Assembly: GCF_018987235.1 (NCBI RefSeq)
Contig: NZ_CP072197.1
Span: 1,426,001 to 1,490,000 of the forward strand
From: Lactobacillus crispatus
GTDB lineage: Bacteria; Bacillota; Bacilli; Lactobacillales; Lactobacillaceae
Reading direction: 5' to 3'
Length of the DNA stretch: 64,000 nt
Part shown: piece after piece, positions 26,137 to 40,230 of the stretch
How the letters are laid out: each line of letters starts with the position of its first letter
How positions within the stretch are numbered: the first letter of the stretch is position 1
Program-made: the position numbers and the translations under genes
The notes under the pieces: model-generated
Seen by the model: the letters and a program-made list of their open reading frames with translations, nothing else
The model's database searches: none
What the model was told of the DNA's origin: nothing

Positions 26137-27330
26137 CTAAAAATCGCCAGCCGTACTGAACATGTAATCACGATTATGGAACTTCATCGACAAGATTAAT
26201 CCAATCCCAATCATGTTTCCCATCAGAGCTGAACCACCCTGAGAAACAAATGGCAATGGAATACCTGTCAATGGCAATAAATCAATATTCATCCCAATAT
26301 TTTCAAATACGTGGAACAAGATCATCATGATAACACCAGTTGCAATGTATGAATAAAATACATTTCTGGTATCGAACGAGATTTTTACCATTTGAATAAT
26401 CAGGTATAAATAAATCAAAATCAATGCTACACAGCCGACAAAACCAAAGTTTTCACCAATTACCGAGAAAACCATGTCTGATCCACGAACTGGAACATAA
26501 ACACTAGCTTTGCCAAAGCCATTACCAAATAGCTGACCCGAACCGATTGCCTTCATACTTTGCCATAACTGATAAGCTCCTGATGAAGTATCACCAGATG
26601 GGTCGAGCCAAGACTTAATTCGTTCAAATTGATATGCTTGAAAGAAATGACTCAACAATGATTGCCCAGCCGACGTAGTTACTAATACAATAACCCCAAT
26701 AGCTGCTAAAATCACAATACCATATAACGGTACAATAATTTTCCAAGAAATCCCTGATACTAAAACCACGCCACCAACGATGGCAATAAATACTAACATA
26801 GTACCAAAGTCATTCTGTAACTTTAGTAAAATTGCTACCGGTGCCAGCCAAGCAATAATTTTGCCTAATAACAACCAATCGGTCTTAATCGTGTGACCAT
26901 ATTTATCATTATGCTCTTTGACCACTCGAGCCAACATCAAGATAAAAGCTGGCTTCATAATTTCTGAAGGCTGAAAAGTAATGGGCCCTAGTTTGAACCA
27001 ACTTTTCGCACCTGTATCTGCAGCTACGCTTCTGTTATATAAGAATAGCACCGCAATCAGCAAAAATATTCCGATTCCAAAGAAAATTGGCGCAATCTTA
27101 AACAACTGTTCTGCATCAAACTGCATCACAACCACAATAATTGCAATTGAAATCAAGTACCATAATGCCTGCATAACTACTGCCCTAACAGGTGAACCAA
27201 TATGACTAGGATCACCTAATGCAGCAACATAGATACAATACAAGCTAATTAAAGCCAAGAGTAGCACTGGTATAATAATATTCCAGGCTAATCGATCGAA
27301 TAGACTCGTTTCATTTTCAACTTTTGCCAT
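26137..27330 (-). CDS. rodA: Rod-shape SEDS glycosyltransferase RodA/FtsW family
   Basis: 397 aa with about ten membrane helices. SEDS proteins polymerise lipid II into glycan strands; RodA does so for the side wall. Recognisable segments are KSWFKLGPITFQPSEIMKPA, LLKLQNDFGTMLVF (with the functionally essential Asp) and LLPLTGIPLPFVSQGGSAL. It lies downstream of mbl, yidD and a DUF2969 gene, all minus, which supports RodA rather than FtsW. Confidence 0.92.
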   Translation of the reverse strand: MAKVENETSLFDRLAWNIIIPVLLLALISLYCIYVAALGDPSHIGSPVRAVVMQALWYLISIAIIVVVMQFDAEQLFKIAPIFFGIGIFLLIAVLFLYNRSVAADTGAKSWFKLGPITFQPSEIMKPAFILMLARVVKEHNDKYGHTIKTDWLLLGKIIAWLAPVAILLKLQNDFGTMLVFIAIVGGVVLVSGISWKIIVPLYGIVILAAIGVIVLVTTSAGQSLLSHFFQAYQFERIKSWLDPSGDTSSGAYQLWQSMKAIGSGQLFGNGFGKASVYVPVRGSDMVFSVIGENFGFVGCVALILIYLYLIIQMVKISFDTRNVFYSYIATGVIMMILFHVFENIGMNIDLLPLTGIPLPFVSQGGSALMGNMIGIGLILSMKFHNRDYMFSTAGDF

Positions 27331-27351
27331 TAAACAATCACTACTTAAATT

Positions 27352-27579
27352 TTATTTTTCATGTAAGGTGAAGTATGAAAGTAAATCGTTAATACTGCTT
27401 TCAAGACTATTAGCAAATAAAATATTACTAGTCTTAGAAGTAGTAGCGCGATAACGACCTTCCACCTTTTCAATTAAACCAATGGACTTCTTGTTAGGAA
27501 TAATAACTTCCCAAGTTGGTAAATTCTTTCCTTTAAGTTCATTAACTTCAATATCAATATTTTCTAACTTTTTAGACAT
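27352..27579 (-). CDS. DUF2969 family protein
   Basis: A 75-aa soluble protein (LENIDIEVNELKGKNLPTWE, IEKVEGRYRATT) with the pattern of the DUF2969 family found in lactobacilli and streptococci. AGGAGG precedes the ATG. It sits 8 nt after yidD and 21 nt before rodA, the usual place for this family, so a link to cell-shape genes is positional only. Confidence 0.75.
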   Translation of the reverse strand: MSKKLENIDIEVNELKGKNLPTWEVIIPNKKSIGLIEKVEGRYRATTSKTSNILFANSLESSINDLLSYFTLHEK

Positions 27580-27587
27580 AAATCCTC

Positions 27588-27881
27588 CTACTTGCTATCC
27601 GGATGAAACTTAGAAGATATAATCGGGTCTTCATATCGTTCCGGATGTGGATTTCGAAAAATAGTAAAATTATCAGGAACTGGATCTACTCCGCCCCTAA
27701 TAAAAGGGTTACACCTTAGTATACGACAAATTCCCATAATTAACCCTAAAATTGGGCCATGTTTTTTCAACGCGTCAATCATATAATTAGAACACGTGGG
27801 ATAATAACGACAACTTGGTGGTAATAACGGTGAAATCACTGTCTGATAAATACGTACAATAAAAATCAAAATCTTACGCAA
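27588..27881 (-). CDS. yidD: Membrane protein insertion efficiency factor YidD
   Basis: 97 aa. The family signature [20 protein letters not shown] with its conserved cysteines, and the downstream [17 protein letters not shown], are both intact. YidD assists YidC-dependent membrane insertion. An N-terminal amphipathic/hydrophobic stretch ([17 protein letters not shown]) associates with the membrane. Between mbl and the DUF2969 gene. Confidence 0.93.
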   Translation of the reverse strand: MRKILIFIVRIYQTVISPLLPPSCRYYPTCSNYMIDALKKHGPILGLIMGICRILRCNPFIRGGVDPVPDNFTIFRNPHPERYEDPIISSKFHPDSK

Positions 27882-27894
27882 GTAATTTCCTCAC

Positions 27895-28884
27895 TTAGTG
27901 ACGTTGATGCTTTTCAATATTTTTAAGCAAAGTACCAGTTCCTAAAGCTACTGCTTCCAATGGATGATCAGCAATTAAAACTGGAACTTGCAAATAATAA
28001 GAAATCAACTTATCAATATTCTTTAATAGGGCTCCACCACCTGTTAGCATGATTCCGCGATCAATAATATCTGCTGAAAGCTCTGGTGGAGTTGTTTCCA
28101 ATACTTCTTTAGCTGCTGCAATGATTGACATCAAGCCTGGTTCTAAAGCCTTTTGAATCTCTGGTGCAGTAACTGTAGTCTGCTTAGGCAAACCATCAAC
28201 TACGTCACGACCACGAACAGTAATTTGTTCATCTTGGTCTGGTTCAAAGGCGCTACCAATTTCAATCTTAATTTGTTCGGCAGTTCTAGAACCGATTAAC
28301 AAATTATGCTTATTCTTAATGTAACTGATGACAGCCTGGTTCATCCGATCGCCAGCATAACGTAATGATTGAGAAGTTACAATTTCACCCATTGATAAAA
28401 CTGCAACGTCAGTGGTACCACCACCGATATCAATCACCATATTACCTTGCGGTTTAAAAATATCCAAGCCTGCACCAACAGCCGCAACTTTAGGTTCAAA
28501 GTCTAAATAAACCTTGCCGCCACCAGACTTTTCAGCTGCCTGAATAATTGCTTTTTGTTCAATTGAAGTAACTCCAGTAGGAGCACAAATCAAAATATTT
28601 GGCTTGGACATAAAGCCTTTTACATTTAATTTTTCAATAAAGTAAGACAGCATTGCTTCGGTAATGTCAAAATCAGCAATTACCCCATTCTTCAAGGGGC
28701 GAATTACTCGAATATTACCTGGAGTTCTTCCCACCATCTCATATGCCTCTGAACCAACTGCAACTACCTTGTTTGTATCGGTATTTACAGCTACAACAGA
28801 AGGTTCATTTAATACGATACCTTTACCAGAGACATTGATCAGTACGTTTGCTGTCCCCAAATCAATTCCTATATCTCGTGCCAC
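27895..28884 (-). CDS. mbl: Rod shape-determining protein, MreB/Mbl family
   Basis: 329-aa actin-like ATPase that guides side-wall synthesis. It begins MARDIGIDLGTANVLINVSG, has the phosphate-2 motif VIDIGGGTTDVAV, the adenosine motif IMLTGGGALLKNI and the expected length. Location next to DUF1146, yidD and the atp operon points to Mbl rather than MreB-CD. GGAGG lies before the ATG. Confidence 0.9.
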   Translation of the reverse strand: MARDIGIDLGTANVLINVSGKGIVLNEPSVVAVNTDTNKVVAVGSEAYEMVGRTPGNIRVIRPLKNGVIADFDITEAMLSYFIEKLNVKGFMSKPNILICAPTGVTSIEQKAIIQAAEKSGGGKVYLDFEPKVAAVGAGLDIFKPQGNMVIDIGGGTTDVAVLSMGEIVTSQSLRYAGDRMNQAVISYIKNKHNLLIGSRTAEQIKIEIGSAFEPDQDEQITVRGRDVVDGLPKQTTVTAPEIQKALEPGLMSIIAAAKEVLETTPPELSADIIDRGIMLTGGGALLKNIDKLISYYLQVPVLIADHPLEAVALGTGTLLKNIEKHQRH

Positions 28885-28977
28885 GATAACCCTCCATAAT
28901 TATTCATCGTCCATTTTACCATAAATAATCATGACTTTCCTTTACTGTCCTTGTTTTAACACAATCTTTAAAACAAA

Positions 28978-29139
28978 TTACTCAATTGCAATAAATAAAT
29001 ATAATAATTGCGTTTCAAAAACATGGCCTTTACGAATAATTTTATCTAGTTGAATTGCTTTAACTGCTTGAAAAGATAAGCCAATCGCAATCAAATATAT
29101 AATGATACTAATAATGGCATGAACGCCTAATTGAAACAT
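28978..29139 (-). CDS. DUF1146 (YwzB) family small membrane protein, probably C-terminally shortened
   Basis: A 53-codon ORF too short for an ORF list: it starts MFQLGVHAIISIIIYLIAIG and continues FQAVKAIQLDKIIRKGHVFE to a stop after LLYLFIAIE. GAGGAAA precedes the ATG. N-terminal helix and the AIxxDKxxxKG motif match DUF1146/YwzB proteins, which sit between the atp operon and mbl/murA in Firmicutes. Members are about 75 aa with a second membrane helix; here the second helix is cut by a TAA at 28978-28980, yet the same frame continues for 11 codons (FVLKIVLKQGQ) to another stop, as if a segment were deleted. Confidence 0.6.
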   Translation of the reverse strand: MFQLGVHAIISIIIYLIAIGLSFQAVKAIQLDKIIRKGHVFETQLLYLFIAIE

Positions 29140-29156
29140 ATATTTTCCTCAATTTT

Positions 29157-29197
29157 GACAAAAAAAGACGGATGCAGCATTTTGTGCATTCGTCTCT
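29157..29197 (-). terminator. Terminator of the ATP synthase operon
   Basis: GACGAATGCA ... TGCATCCGTC followed by TTTTTTT on the minus strand, 10 nt after atpC. Confidence 0.88.
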
Positions 29198-29205
29198 TCC
29201 TTCTT

Positions 29206-29646
29206 CTAGTGACCTTTAGTATTGTACACGCTAATTCTGTTCATTGCTCGTCTTAAAGCAACTTCAGCACGTGCCATAGTTTGTTCGTCATGTTTTTCCC
29301 GTGCTTCCTTCAAACGTTGCTCAGCGCGTTGCTTCGCTGCCTCAGCACGAGAAACATCAATGTTTCTTGCGCGTTCAGCACTATCTGCAATAATCGTAGC
29401 AACATTATTCGAAAACTCAATATAGCCACCGGAAATCGCAATATGATCAACTACTGAATCCATTTCACGGCTTCGCTTAATCTTAACCTCACTAATAACT
29501 AGTGGAGTTAAAAGTGGTACGTGGTTATACATGATTGAACGTTCACCATCAACAGCGCGTACATCAACGATGCTTCCACGATGGGAATAAATCATTCCAT
29601 TAGGAGTTACAACATTTACTCTAAAAAGCTTTTCTGGATCTGCCAT
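29206..29646 (-). CDS. atpC: ATP synthase F1 epsilon subunit
   Basis: 146 aa. The beta-barrel domain ([34 protein letters not shown]) is followed by the helical hairpin ([20 protein letters not shown]) that inhibits or modulates rotation. It sits in the central stalk. Last gene of the operon, 11 nt after atpD. Confidence 0.95.
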   Translation of the reverse strand: MADPEKLFRVNVVTPNGMIYSHRGSIVDVRAVDGERSIMYNHVPLLTPLVISEVKIKRSREMDSVVDHIAISGGYIEFSNNVATIIADSAERARNIDVSRAEAAKQRAEQRLKEAREKHDEQTMARAEVALRRAMNRISVYNTKGH

Positions 29647-29657
29647 TTGACATCACC

Positions 29658-31124
<1,467 letters not shown>

Positions 31125-31130
31125 CTAAGT

Positions 31131-32093
31131 TTACTCTAAGGCATTTGCACCACTGATAATTTCGGTAATTTCAGTAGTAATTTGTGCCTGTCTAGCACGG
31201 TTTAATTTTGTAGTTAAACTTGATACCAAATCATTGGCATTATCAGTCGCACTTTGCATAGCTGTCATTGAACTAGCATGTTCTGCAGTCTTGGCGTCTA
31301 GAATGGCACCATAAATTGTTGAACGAGCATACTGTGGCAACAACTTAGTAAGCACACTATTAATGTCTGGTTCGATATCATATTCTAATTCTTTATGTGC
31401 TTCAGCTTCTTTTACGCCGATATCCAAATCAACGATTGGCAACATCTTTTCAACACGAAAAGCAGATGATAATGAGTTTACATGGTGAGTATAACATACG
31501 TAAAGTTGGTCATAGACACCATTTAAATACATCTTAATTGCAGTTGAAACAATTGGTAAAGCTTCATCAAAGGTTGGCACATCTGAAACGCCATCTTTTT
31601 CGTAAACAACATTAACGTTGTTTTTCTTAAAGAATTGAGCGCCGACAGAACCAACGGCTAAAACTTTAACTTCATGTCCTTGTGCACGTTCATCTTCAAA
31701 AATGCTCATCATGTTTTTGATGACATTGCTGTTGTAAGAACCTACAAGACCACGATCACCGCTAATTACTAAGAAACCTGTAGTCTTAACTTTTTTGCGG
31801 GTTTGAATCATATCAGCAGTAATACCTAAACCAAACACATCAGTATAATCGATCTTCGCAACATTGTTTTTATCGATAGAGATGCTATTTTCACGCAGAT
31901 TATCTACGACTTGGGAACTGATTAAACGAGAAATCGTTTTACGAACATAGTCGTTATAAACGGTATATTCTTTATCATGATTTTCAGTTTGATTCAATTT
32001 TGATGCTGAAACCATTCGCATGGCTTCTGTGATCTTACCGGTTTGTTTTACTGAAGCAATCTTTTTCTTTAACTCAAGTAAAGATGCAGGCAT
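31131..32093 (-). CDS. atpG: ATP synthase F1 gamma subunit
   Basis: 320 aa, the rotating central shaft. N-terminal helix [20 protein letters not shown] and C-terminal helix [20 protein letters not shown] are the two coiled-coil strands. Between is the Rossmann-like globular part with [15 protein letters not shown]. Slightly longer than the 287 aa of E. coli, as in other lactobacilli. Confidence 0.96.
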   Translation of the reverse strand: MPASLLELKKKIASVKQTGKITEAMRMVSASKLNQTENHDKEYTVYNDYVRKTISRLISSQVVDNLRENSISIDKNNVAKIDYTDVFGLGITADMIQTRKKVKTTGFLVISGDRGLVGSYNSNVIKNMMSIFEDERAQGHEVKVLAVGSVGAQFFKKNNVNVVYEKDGVSDVPTFDEALPIVSTAIKMYLNGVYDQLYVCYTHHVNSLSSAFRVEKMLPIVDLDIGVKEAEAHKELEYDIEPDINSVLTKLLPQYARSTIYGAILDAKTAEHASSMTAMQSATDNANDLVSSLTTKLNRARQAQITTEITEIISGANALE

Positions 32094-32103
32094 AATCTAC
32101 CTC

Positions 32104-34177
<2,074 letters not shown>

Positions 34178-34178
<1 letters not shown>

Positions 34179-34687
34179 TAATCATCCAACCCCTTAATAA
34201 ATTGGTCGACTAAATCCTTTTGGTCTTCAGCAGATAAATTCTTAGCAATTACCTTTTCAGCAATAGCTACAGAAATATCAGCAACTTGATCACGTGCAGA
34301 ATCCAATGCATCTGATTTAGCCTTAGCGGCTTCTTCATTTGCCTTCTTACGAATTGCTGCAGCATCTTCATTTGCACTTGCTACGATTTCTTTGCCAGTT
34401 TTTTGCGCATTAGCTTTAGCGTCAGAGAGAATCTGTGTTGCTTCTTGTCTTGAGTTCTTCAAGGCAGCTTCACGCTCGTTAGCAAGCGTTTCAGCCTTTT
34501 TGCGATCACTTGCAGCTGAATCCAAGTCATTAATAACTTTTTGCCGCCGCTTTTCCATCATTTCTGATACTGGACCCCAAGCAAAGTGCTTGACCAATAA
34601 TATCAAGATGGCAAAACAAATTAAATACCAAAGTGCATTACCTAGGTAAATATGATGTGAGGCTGCAAATAATGTTTGAATAGTCAT
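34178..34687 (-). CDS. atpF: ATP synthase Fo b subunit
   Basis: 169 aa. One N-terminal membrane helix ([20 protein letters not shown]) then a long charged coiled coil rich in Ala, Glu and Lys forming the peripheral stalk. Overlaps atpH by one base (TAATG). Confidence 0.95.
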
Positions 34688-34738
34688 TTACTGCCCTTCT
34701 CTCTTAAATACTTAAATCTTTTAGTTTTAAAAATTTTA

Positions 34739-35706
<968 letters not shown>

Positions 35707-35788
35707 TACTTCGTGACCTCCCTTCTCGTGCTGAATAAAACTCGAACACGTAAATCATCTTAACACCAAAAAAGGTCTTTGTGTAAAA

Positions 35789-35802
35789 TGAAAGCGCATT
35801 AG
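35789..35802 (+). promoter_or_regulatory. Weak cre-like site between upp and the atp operon
   Basis: TGAAAGCGCATTAG matches the first half of the catabolite-responsive element consensus well and the second half poorly. On the minus strand TTTACA and TAAGAT with a 19-bp gap lie just after it and could be the atp operon promoter. Low confidence. Confidence 0.25.
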
Positions 35803-35828
35803 AGAAAATATTTTTCTAAAAAGGACGA

Positions 35829-36458
35829 TTACTTAGTACCAAATAGTCTGTCACCAGCATCACCCAAACCTGGGAAAATATAACCATTATCCATCAATTT
35901 ATCATCTTCAGCAGCTGCATAAATGTCAACGTCAGGATTTGCTTCTTGAACTGCCTTAATACCTTCTGGAGCAGCTACCAAAACAGCAAGCTTAATTTCC
36001 TTAACACCACGCTTCTTCAATGCAGCAATGGCATCATTAGCTGAGCCACCAGTTGCAAGCATTGGATCAACGACTAAACATTCACGTTCAGCAATATCCT
36101 TTGGAGCCTTGAAGAAATATTCATGTGGCTTCAAAGTCTTTTCGTCACGGTACATCCCGATAACGGCAATCTTAGCTGAAGGAACCATTTCAAGGACACC
36201 ATTAAGCATCCCCATACCGGCACGTAAAATTGGCACAATTGTCAACTTCTTACCAGCAATTTCCTTTTGGACAGTCTTACCCATTGGTGTTTCAATTTCA
36301 ACATCTTCAAGTGGCAAGTCTCTAGTGATTTCATAAGTCATTAACCCACCAATTTCACCAACAATGCGACGGAATTCATTTGAACCCGTATCTTTGCGAC
36401 GAATAATTGTCAATTTGTGTTGAATCAATGGGTGATCCAAAACTACGAACTTTCCCAT
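35829..36458 (-). CDS. upp: Uracil phosphoribosyltransferase
   Basis: 209 aa; makes UMP from uracil and PRPP in pyrimidine salvage. It starts [20 protein letters not shown]; the PRPP-binding motif is [19 protein letters not shown], and the C-terminal uracil site is [18 protein letters not shown]. Directly upstream of atpB, the conserved order in lactobacilli and Bacillus. Confidence 0.97.
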   Translation of the reverse strand: MGKFVVLDHPLIQHKLTIIRRKDTGSNEFRRIVGEIGGLMTYEITRDLPLEDVEIETPMGKTVQKEIAGKKLTIVPILRAGMGMLNGVLEMVPSAKIAVIGMYRDEKTLKPHEYFFKAPKDIAERECLVVDPMLATGGSANDAIAALKKRGVKEIKLAVLVAAPEGIKAVQEANPDVDIYAAAEDDKLMDNGYIFPGLGDAGDRLFGTK

Positions 36459-36504
36459 ATATGCCTCCTATTAACAAATAACATAATTCACTAAACATTT
36501 TAAT

Positions 36505-36544
36505 CAAAAACGCAAAGGGTTTAAAGCCCTTTGCGTTTTATTTT
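36505..36544 (-). terminator. Terminator after the Sua5-type gene
   Basis: AAAACGCAAAGGG ctttaaa CCCTTTGCGTTTTT type hairpin between upp and the upstream operon. Confidence 0.88.
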
Positions 36545-36545
36545 T

Positions 36546-37547
36546 TTATTTATTGAAATGATGTCCACCTGCAGCTTTATTCAATCGATTCATGTAAGCT
36601 AAACTTTCTTCACCTTCATGAAATCCTTGTACATAAATAGTTTCGATATCATCTTGATCATCGAAATAGCGCAAGCCACCAAATAAGTTATGATCGGCAT
36701 CAACTAAATTTTTACCCAGGTCAAATTTATTTGCTTGAGGCAAATTGATTTTAGCTAAAACTGGCGCTAAAGCTGCTACACCAGTTTTTTCATTAAAATC
36801 AATTTTTGCAAAATCAGCAGGATCATCAACCACGACTACCGGCTCACTTGGCGCATAATGACGGTATTTCATCCCCGGTGCCTTAGGTATATCTTTGTCT
36901 GACACTTTGCCCGTGTTAATTAAAACTTTTTCACCTAAAACTTCGCTTAACTCTTCTGGAGTAATTTCACCAGGACGAAGAACGATTGGTGTTTCTACCG
37001 ATAAGTCGATAATTGTCGATTCTAATCCCACACGAGTAGGGCCGTCATCAATAATTCCGGCAATCTTCCCTTTTAAATCATGGTAAACGTGCTCTGCAGT
37101 AGTAGGACTAGGCTTAGTTGAGGTATTAGCCGATGGTCCTACAATTGGATAACCCAATTTAGCAATTAAATCATGAGTCAATTGATCATCAGGACAACGA
37201 AATGCTACAGTATCAAGTCCCCCAGTAACTGCATCTGGCAGAGTTCCTGGTTTAACAAACAATAGCAATGTCAAAGGACCTGGCCAGAAATGTTTAATTA
37301 ATTTCTTAGCTCTTTCTGGAACTTCTTTAGCATACTTAGCCATCATTTCTTCGTCAGAAACAGTAACGATCAATGGGTTATCGCTTGGACGTCCCTTAGC
37401 AGCATAAACGCCCTTCACAGACTTTTCTTTGGTTGCAATTGCACCTAGACCATAGACTGTCTCAGTTGGAAAAGCAACCAATTCACCCTTAGCTAACAAC
37501 TTAACTGCATCATTGATTTGATCTTTTTTAAAAATCTTCGTTTCCAT
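36546..37547 (-). CDS. L-threonylcarbamoyladenylate synthase, Sua5 type
   Basis: 333 aa from the ATG at 37547 (METKIFKKDQ); a GTG six codons earlier overlaps prmC. The YrdC domain covers about 1-205 with FPTETVYGLGA, KGRPSDNPL and GPSANTSTKPSPT; the C-terminal Sua5 domain has GMKYRHYAP and the terminal HFNK. It makes the threonylcarbamoyl-AMP used for t6A37 in tRNA. Follows prmC closely, as in many Firmicutes (prfA-prmC-ywlC). Confidence 0.92.
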   Translation of the reverse strand: METKIFKKDQINDAVKLLAKGELVAFPTETVYGLGAIATKEKSVKGVYAAKGRPSDNPLIVTVSDEEMMAKYAKEVPERAKKLIKHFWPGPLTLLLFVKPGTLPDAVTGGLDTVAFRCPDDQLTHDLIAKLGYPIVGPSANTSTKPSPTTAEHVYHDLKGKIAGIIDDGPTRVGLESTIIDLSVETPIVLRPGEITPEELSEVLGEKVLINTGKVSDKDIPKAPGMKYRHYAPSEPVVVVDDPADFAKIDFNEKTGVAALAPVLAKINLPQANKFDLGKNLVDADHNLFGGLRYFDDQDDIETIYVQGFHEGEESLAYMNRLNKAAGGHHFNK

Positions 37548-37552
37548 CGTTC

Positions 37553-38398
37553 TTATTTTTTCCACCTTCCATGAACCATGCGTGGCTTGCCGGCCATATC
37601 TTTTCTAAATTCGATTTCAAAATCAGGCAATTCTTTAGCAAACAATTCCTTCAGTTGTTCTTCTTCGCTAAAACCAAATTCTAAGAAAAATTCTCCATGG
37701 CTATTCAAATGCTCACGCACTTGCTTAGCAAATTTCTTATAGAAGTCTAGACCATCTTTGCCAGCAAAAAGAGCTTCTTTAGGTTCATTTTGCAAGACAT
37801 TTTCATCCATTGCATTCTTTTCGCTTGTCTTAATATACGGCGGATTAGAGATGATCTTATCAAACTCTTCTAAGCCCAACAGCACGTTGGCTTTACGAGT
37901 AGTTACATCAAGATCATAAGTTAAAAAGTTTTCCTCACTTGTTCTTAAGGCAGTATCCGTTACATCACTAGCATATAAAGTTAAATCTGTAATGCCTTTC
38001 TTCTGTGCTTCTTTAGCTAAAGCCACGGTAATACAGCCAGAACCGGTACCCAAGTCAAGGACTTGATCACCTGATTTAAGTGTCTGCAATGCCCATTCAA
38101 CCAATTCTTCAGTTTCAAAACGAGGAATCAAGACACCGCGTTGCACCATAATTTTATAGCCCAAAAACCAAGCATAACCCAAAATATACTGTGGAGATAT
38201 GCCCTTAGCCAATTTTTCGATATCTTTATTGGCCTGCTTAATCTGGTCAGCAGTTAAGTCCATTTCTTGCTTCAGTTCAAATTCACTTGGTGTCAAGCCT
38301 AAGCGCTCTGCTAGAACATAATCAACATCCTCAGGACGCGCATTTTCAGCACTCTCACCCGCTTTAATACGCATCTGCTTTAAAGTCATTTTAGGCAT
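37553..38398 (-). CDS. prmC: Peptide chain release factor N5-glutamine methyltransferase
   Basis: 281 aa. A helical N-terminal domain binds the release factor, then the SAM-binding fold has [15 protein letters not shown] and the catalytic NPPY in [13 protein letters not shown]. It methylates the Gln of the GGQ motif in RF1, whose gene overlaps it by 8 nt directly upstream. Confidence 0.95.
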   Translation of the reverse strand: MPKMTLKQMRIKAGESAENARPEDVDYVLAERLGLTPSEFELKQEMDLTADQIKQANKDIEKLAKGISPQYILGYAWFLGYKIMVQRGVLIPRFETEELVEWALQTLKSGDQVLDLGTGSGCITVALAKEAQKKGITDLTLYASDVTDTALRTSEENFLTYDLDVTTRKANVLLGLEEFDKIISNPPYIKTSEKNAMDENVLQNEPKEALFAGKDGLDFYKKFAKQVREHLNSHGEFFLEFGFSEEEQLKELFAKELPDFEIEFRKDMAGKPRMVHGRWKK

Positions 38399-39479
38399 TT
38401 TGATCAGCCAACTCCTCTAATTGCTTAGTTTGGTTGTAAAGAATTAATGCATCAATAATTTCATCAAGTTCACCGTTCATCACACGATCAAGCTTGTTAA
38501 TGGTTAAGCCGATGCGGTGATCTGTTACACGATTTTGTGGATAGTTATATGTTCTAATTCTTTCGGAACGATCACCAGTACCAACTGCATTCTTTCTCTT
38601 AGCATCGTACTGAGCTTGATTTTGACTTTCATAATAGTCATAAACACGTGATTTCAAAATTTGCATTGCCTTTTCACGGTTCTGTTGTTGACTACGTTGA
38701 TCCTGCATTGCAACTACAATCCCGGTTGGCAAGTGAGTCATTCTAACGGCACTAGAGGTCTTGTTAATGTGCTGACCACCGGCACCACTTGAACGGTAAA
38801 CATCAACACGAATATCCTTAGGATCAATATCAATGTCTACTTGCTCATATTCAGGCATAACAGCAACAGTGGCAGTTGAAGTATGAACACGTCCTTGAGA
38901 TTCAGTTACTGGAATCCGTTGAACACGGTGTGCACCATTTTCATACTTTAATTTCGAATAAACCTTGTCACCAGTAATCATGATTGCCACACGTTTATAG
39001 CCGCCAACCTCAGTAGGTTCGGAATCAATCATTGAAACCTTCCAGTTTTGACGTTCAGCATATTTTTCATACATTCTAAGCAAATCGCCAGCAAACAAAG
39101 AAGCTTCGTCACCACCGGCAGCACCACGGATTTCCATGATAATATCTTTATCATCGTTAGGATCCTTAGGCAACATCAAAATCTTGATTTGATCTTCAAG
39201 CTCGGGAATTTCTTTCTCAATTTCAGAATTTTCTTCCTTAGCCATTTCAATTAAATCAGGATCAGTTTCACTAGAGATAATTTCTTTATTATCTTCAATC
39301 TCTTTTTTGTCCTCTTTGTACTTCTTATATTTTTGTACTACTTCACGCAAATCGGCTTCTTCCTTAGAAATCTCCATGTAGCGCTTAGTATCATTAATAA
39401 CTTCAGGATCAGCCATCATTTCCTGAAGTTCTTCATAGTGAGCTACTAGACCCTCTAATTGAGCCATAACTTTATCCAT
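38391..39479 (-). CDS. prfA: Peptide chain release factor 1
   Basis: 362 aa, recognises UAA and UAG. The GGQ motif is at 234-236 ([20 protein letters not shown]), and the codon-recognition tripeptide P-V-T at 190-192 precedes [10 protein letters not shown], the RF1 rather than RF2 form. No frameshift. Operon tdk-prfA-prmC-sua5 type. Confidence 0.97.
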   Translation of the reverse strand: MDKVMAQLEGLVAHYEELQEMMADPEVINDTKRYMEISKEEADLREVVQKYKKYKEDKKEIEDNKEIISSETDPDLIEMAKEENSEIEKEIPELEDQIKILMLPKDPNDDKDIIMEIRGAAGGDEASLFAGDLLRMYEKYAERQNWKVSMIDSEPTEVGGYKRVAIMITGDKVYSKLKYENGAHRVQRIPVTESQGRVHTSTATVAVMPEYEQVDIDIDPKDIRVDVYRSSGAGGQHINKTSSAVRMTHLPTGIVVAMQDQRSQQQNREKAMQILKSRVYDYYESQNQAQYDAKRKNAVGTGDRSERIRTYNYPQNRVTDHRIGLTINKLDRVMNGELDEIIDALILYNQTKQLEELADQNA

Positions 39480-39495
39480 AAACTAAAAATCCTCT

Positions 39496-40095
39496 CTATC
39501 TTTCAACACCTGGGTGAAAGTAATGATAGCGACAAACAGGATAGTAACTTTCATCGCCACCAATTTGCACTTGTTCACCCTCATAAACAGGCTTGCCATT
39601 ATTAATTCTCAAATTCATTGTTGCCTTGTGTCCACAATAATGACAAATGGTCTTCATCTCTTCTATTTTATCAGCAAAAATCAATAAATTTTCACTACCT
39701 TCAAATAGATGATTTTGAAAATCGTTTTTTAAGCCAAAGGTCATTACTGGAATATTGAACACATCCACAATTTTAGCGCATTCTAAGACATGATGTCTCT
39801 TCAAAAATTGTGCCTCATCAATTAACACACAAGCTAGTTTACCATCACCATCAGCAACATCTGCTTTGTTCATCTTTTTAATATAATCAAATAGATTCAT
39901 ATCAGCAGTAATTGGAATTGCTTCTCGGTGAAGTCCAATTCTAGAAGCAACCGTTCCTACACCGCTACGATTATCCAAGCCACTGGTCATTAGGGCAATC
40001 TTGCGCCCCTGTGCTTCATAATTGTGAGCTACTTTCAAGATCTCAATTGTTTTGCCACTGCTCATTGCACCATAACGAAAAAATAATTGCGCCAT
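39496..40095 (-). CDS. tdk: Thymidine kinase
   Basis: 199 aa from the ATG at 40095, which follows AAAGGGAGG; the longer frame begins on TTG inside that site. P-loop [12 protein letters not shown] at 9-20, DEAQFL as Walker B, and four zinc ligands in CHYCG and CRYHY. Type II thymidine kinase of pyrimidine salvage. Head of the tdk-prfA-prmC operon. Confidence 0.95.
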   Translation of the reverse strand: MAQLFFRYGAMSSGKTIEILKVAHNYEAQGRKIALMTSGLDNRSGVGTVASRIGLHREAIPITADMNLFDYIKKMNKADVADGDGKLACVLIDEAQFLKRHHVLECAKIVDVFNIPVMTFGLKNDFQNHLFEGSENLLIFADKIEEMKTICHYCGHKATMNLRINNGKPVYEGEQVQIGGDESYYPVCRYHYFHPGVER

Positions 40096-40230
40096 GCTGG
40101 CCCTCCCTTTTAACAAAAAGTCTTCGCCTTAATAGTATAGAGGAAAAAATAAATTTGTGTAGGTATTAAACCTCGTTTTCATCCTCGCTCTATGCTAAAC
40201 TTAGACATAGTTTTAAAGTGAGGGATGTAC

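Noticed and set aside
26137..27330. FtsW instead of RodA
   Set aside because: Sequence alone is ambiguous, but the mbl-yidD-DUF2969 neighbourhood favours RodA.
35789..35802. Firm assignment of a CcpA-binding cre site before the atp operon
   Set aside because: Only half of the consensus fits; kept as a weak feature but not as a finding.
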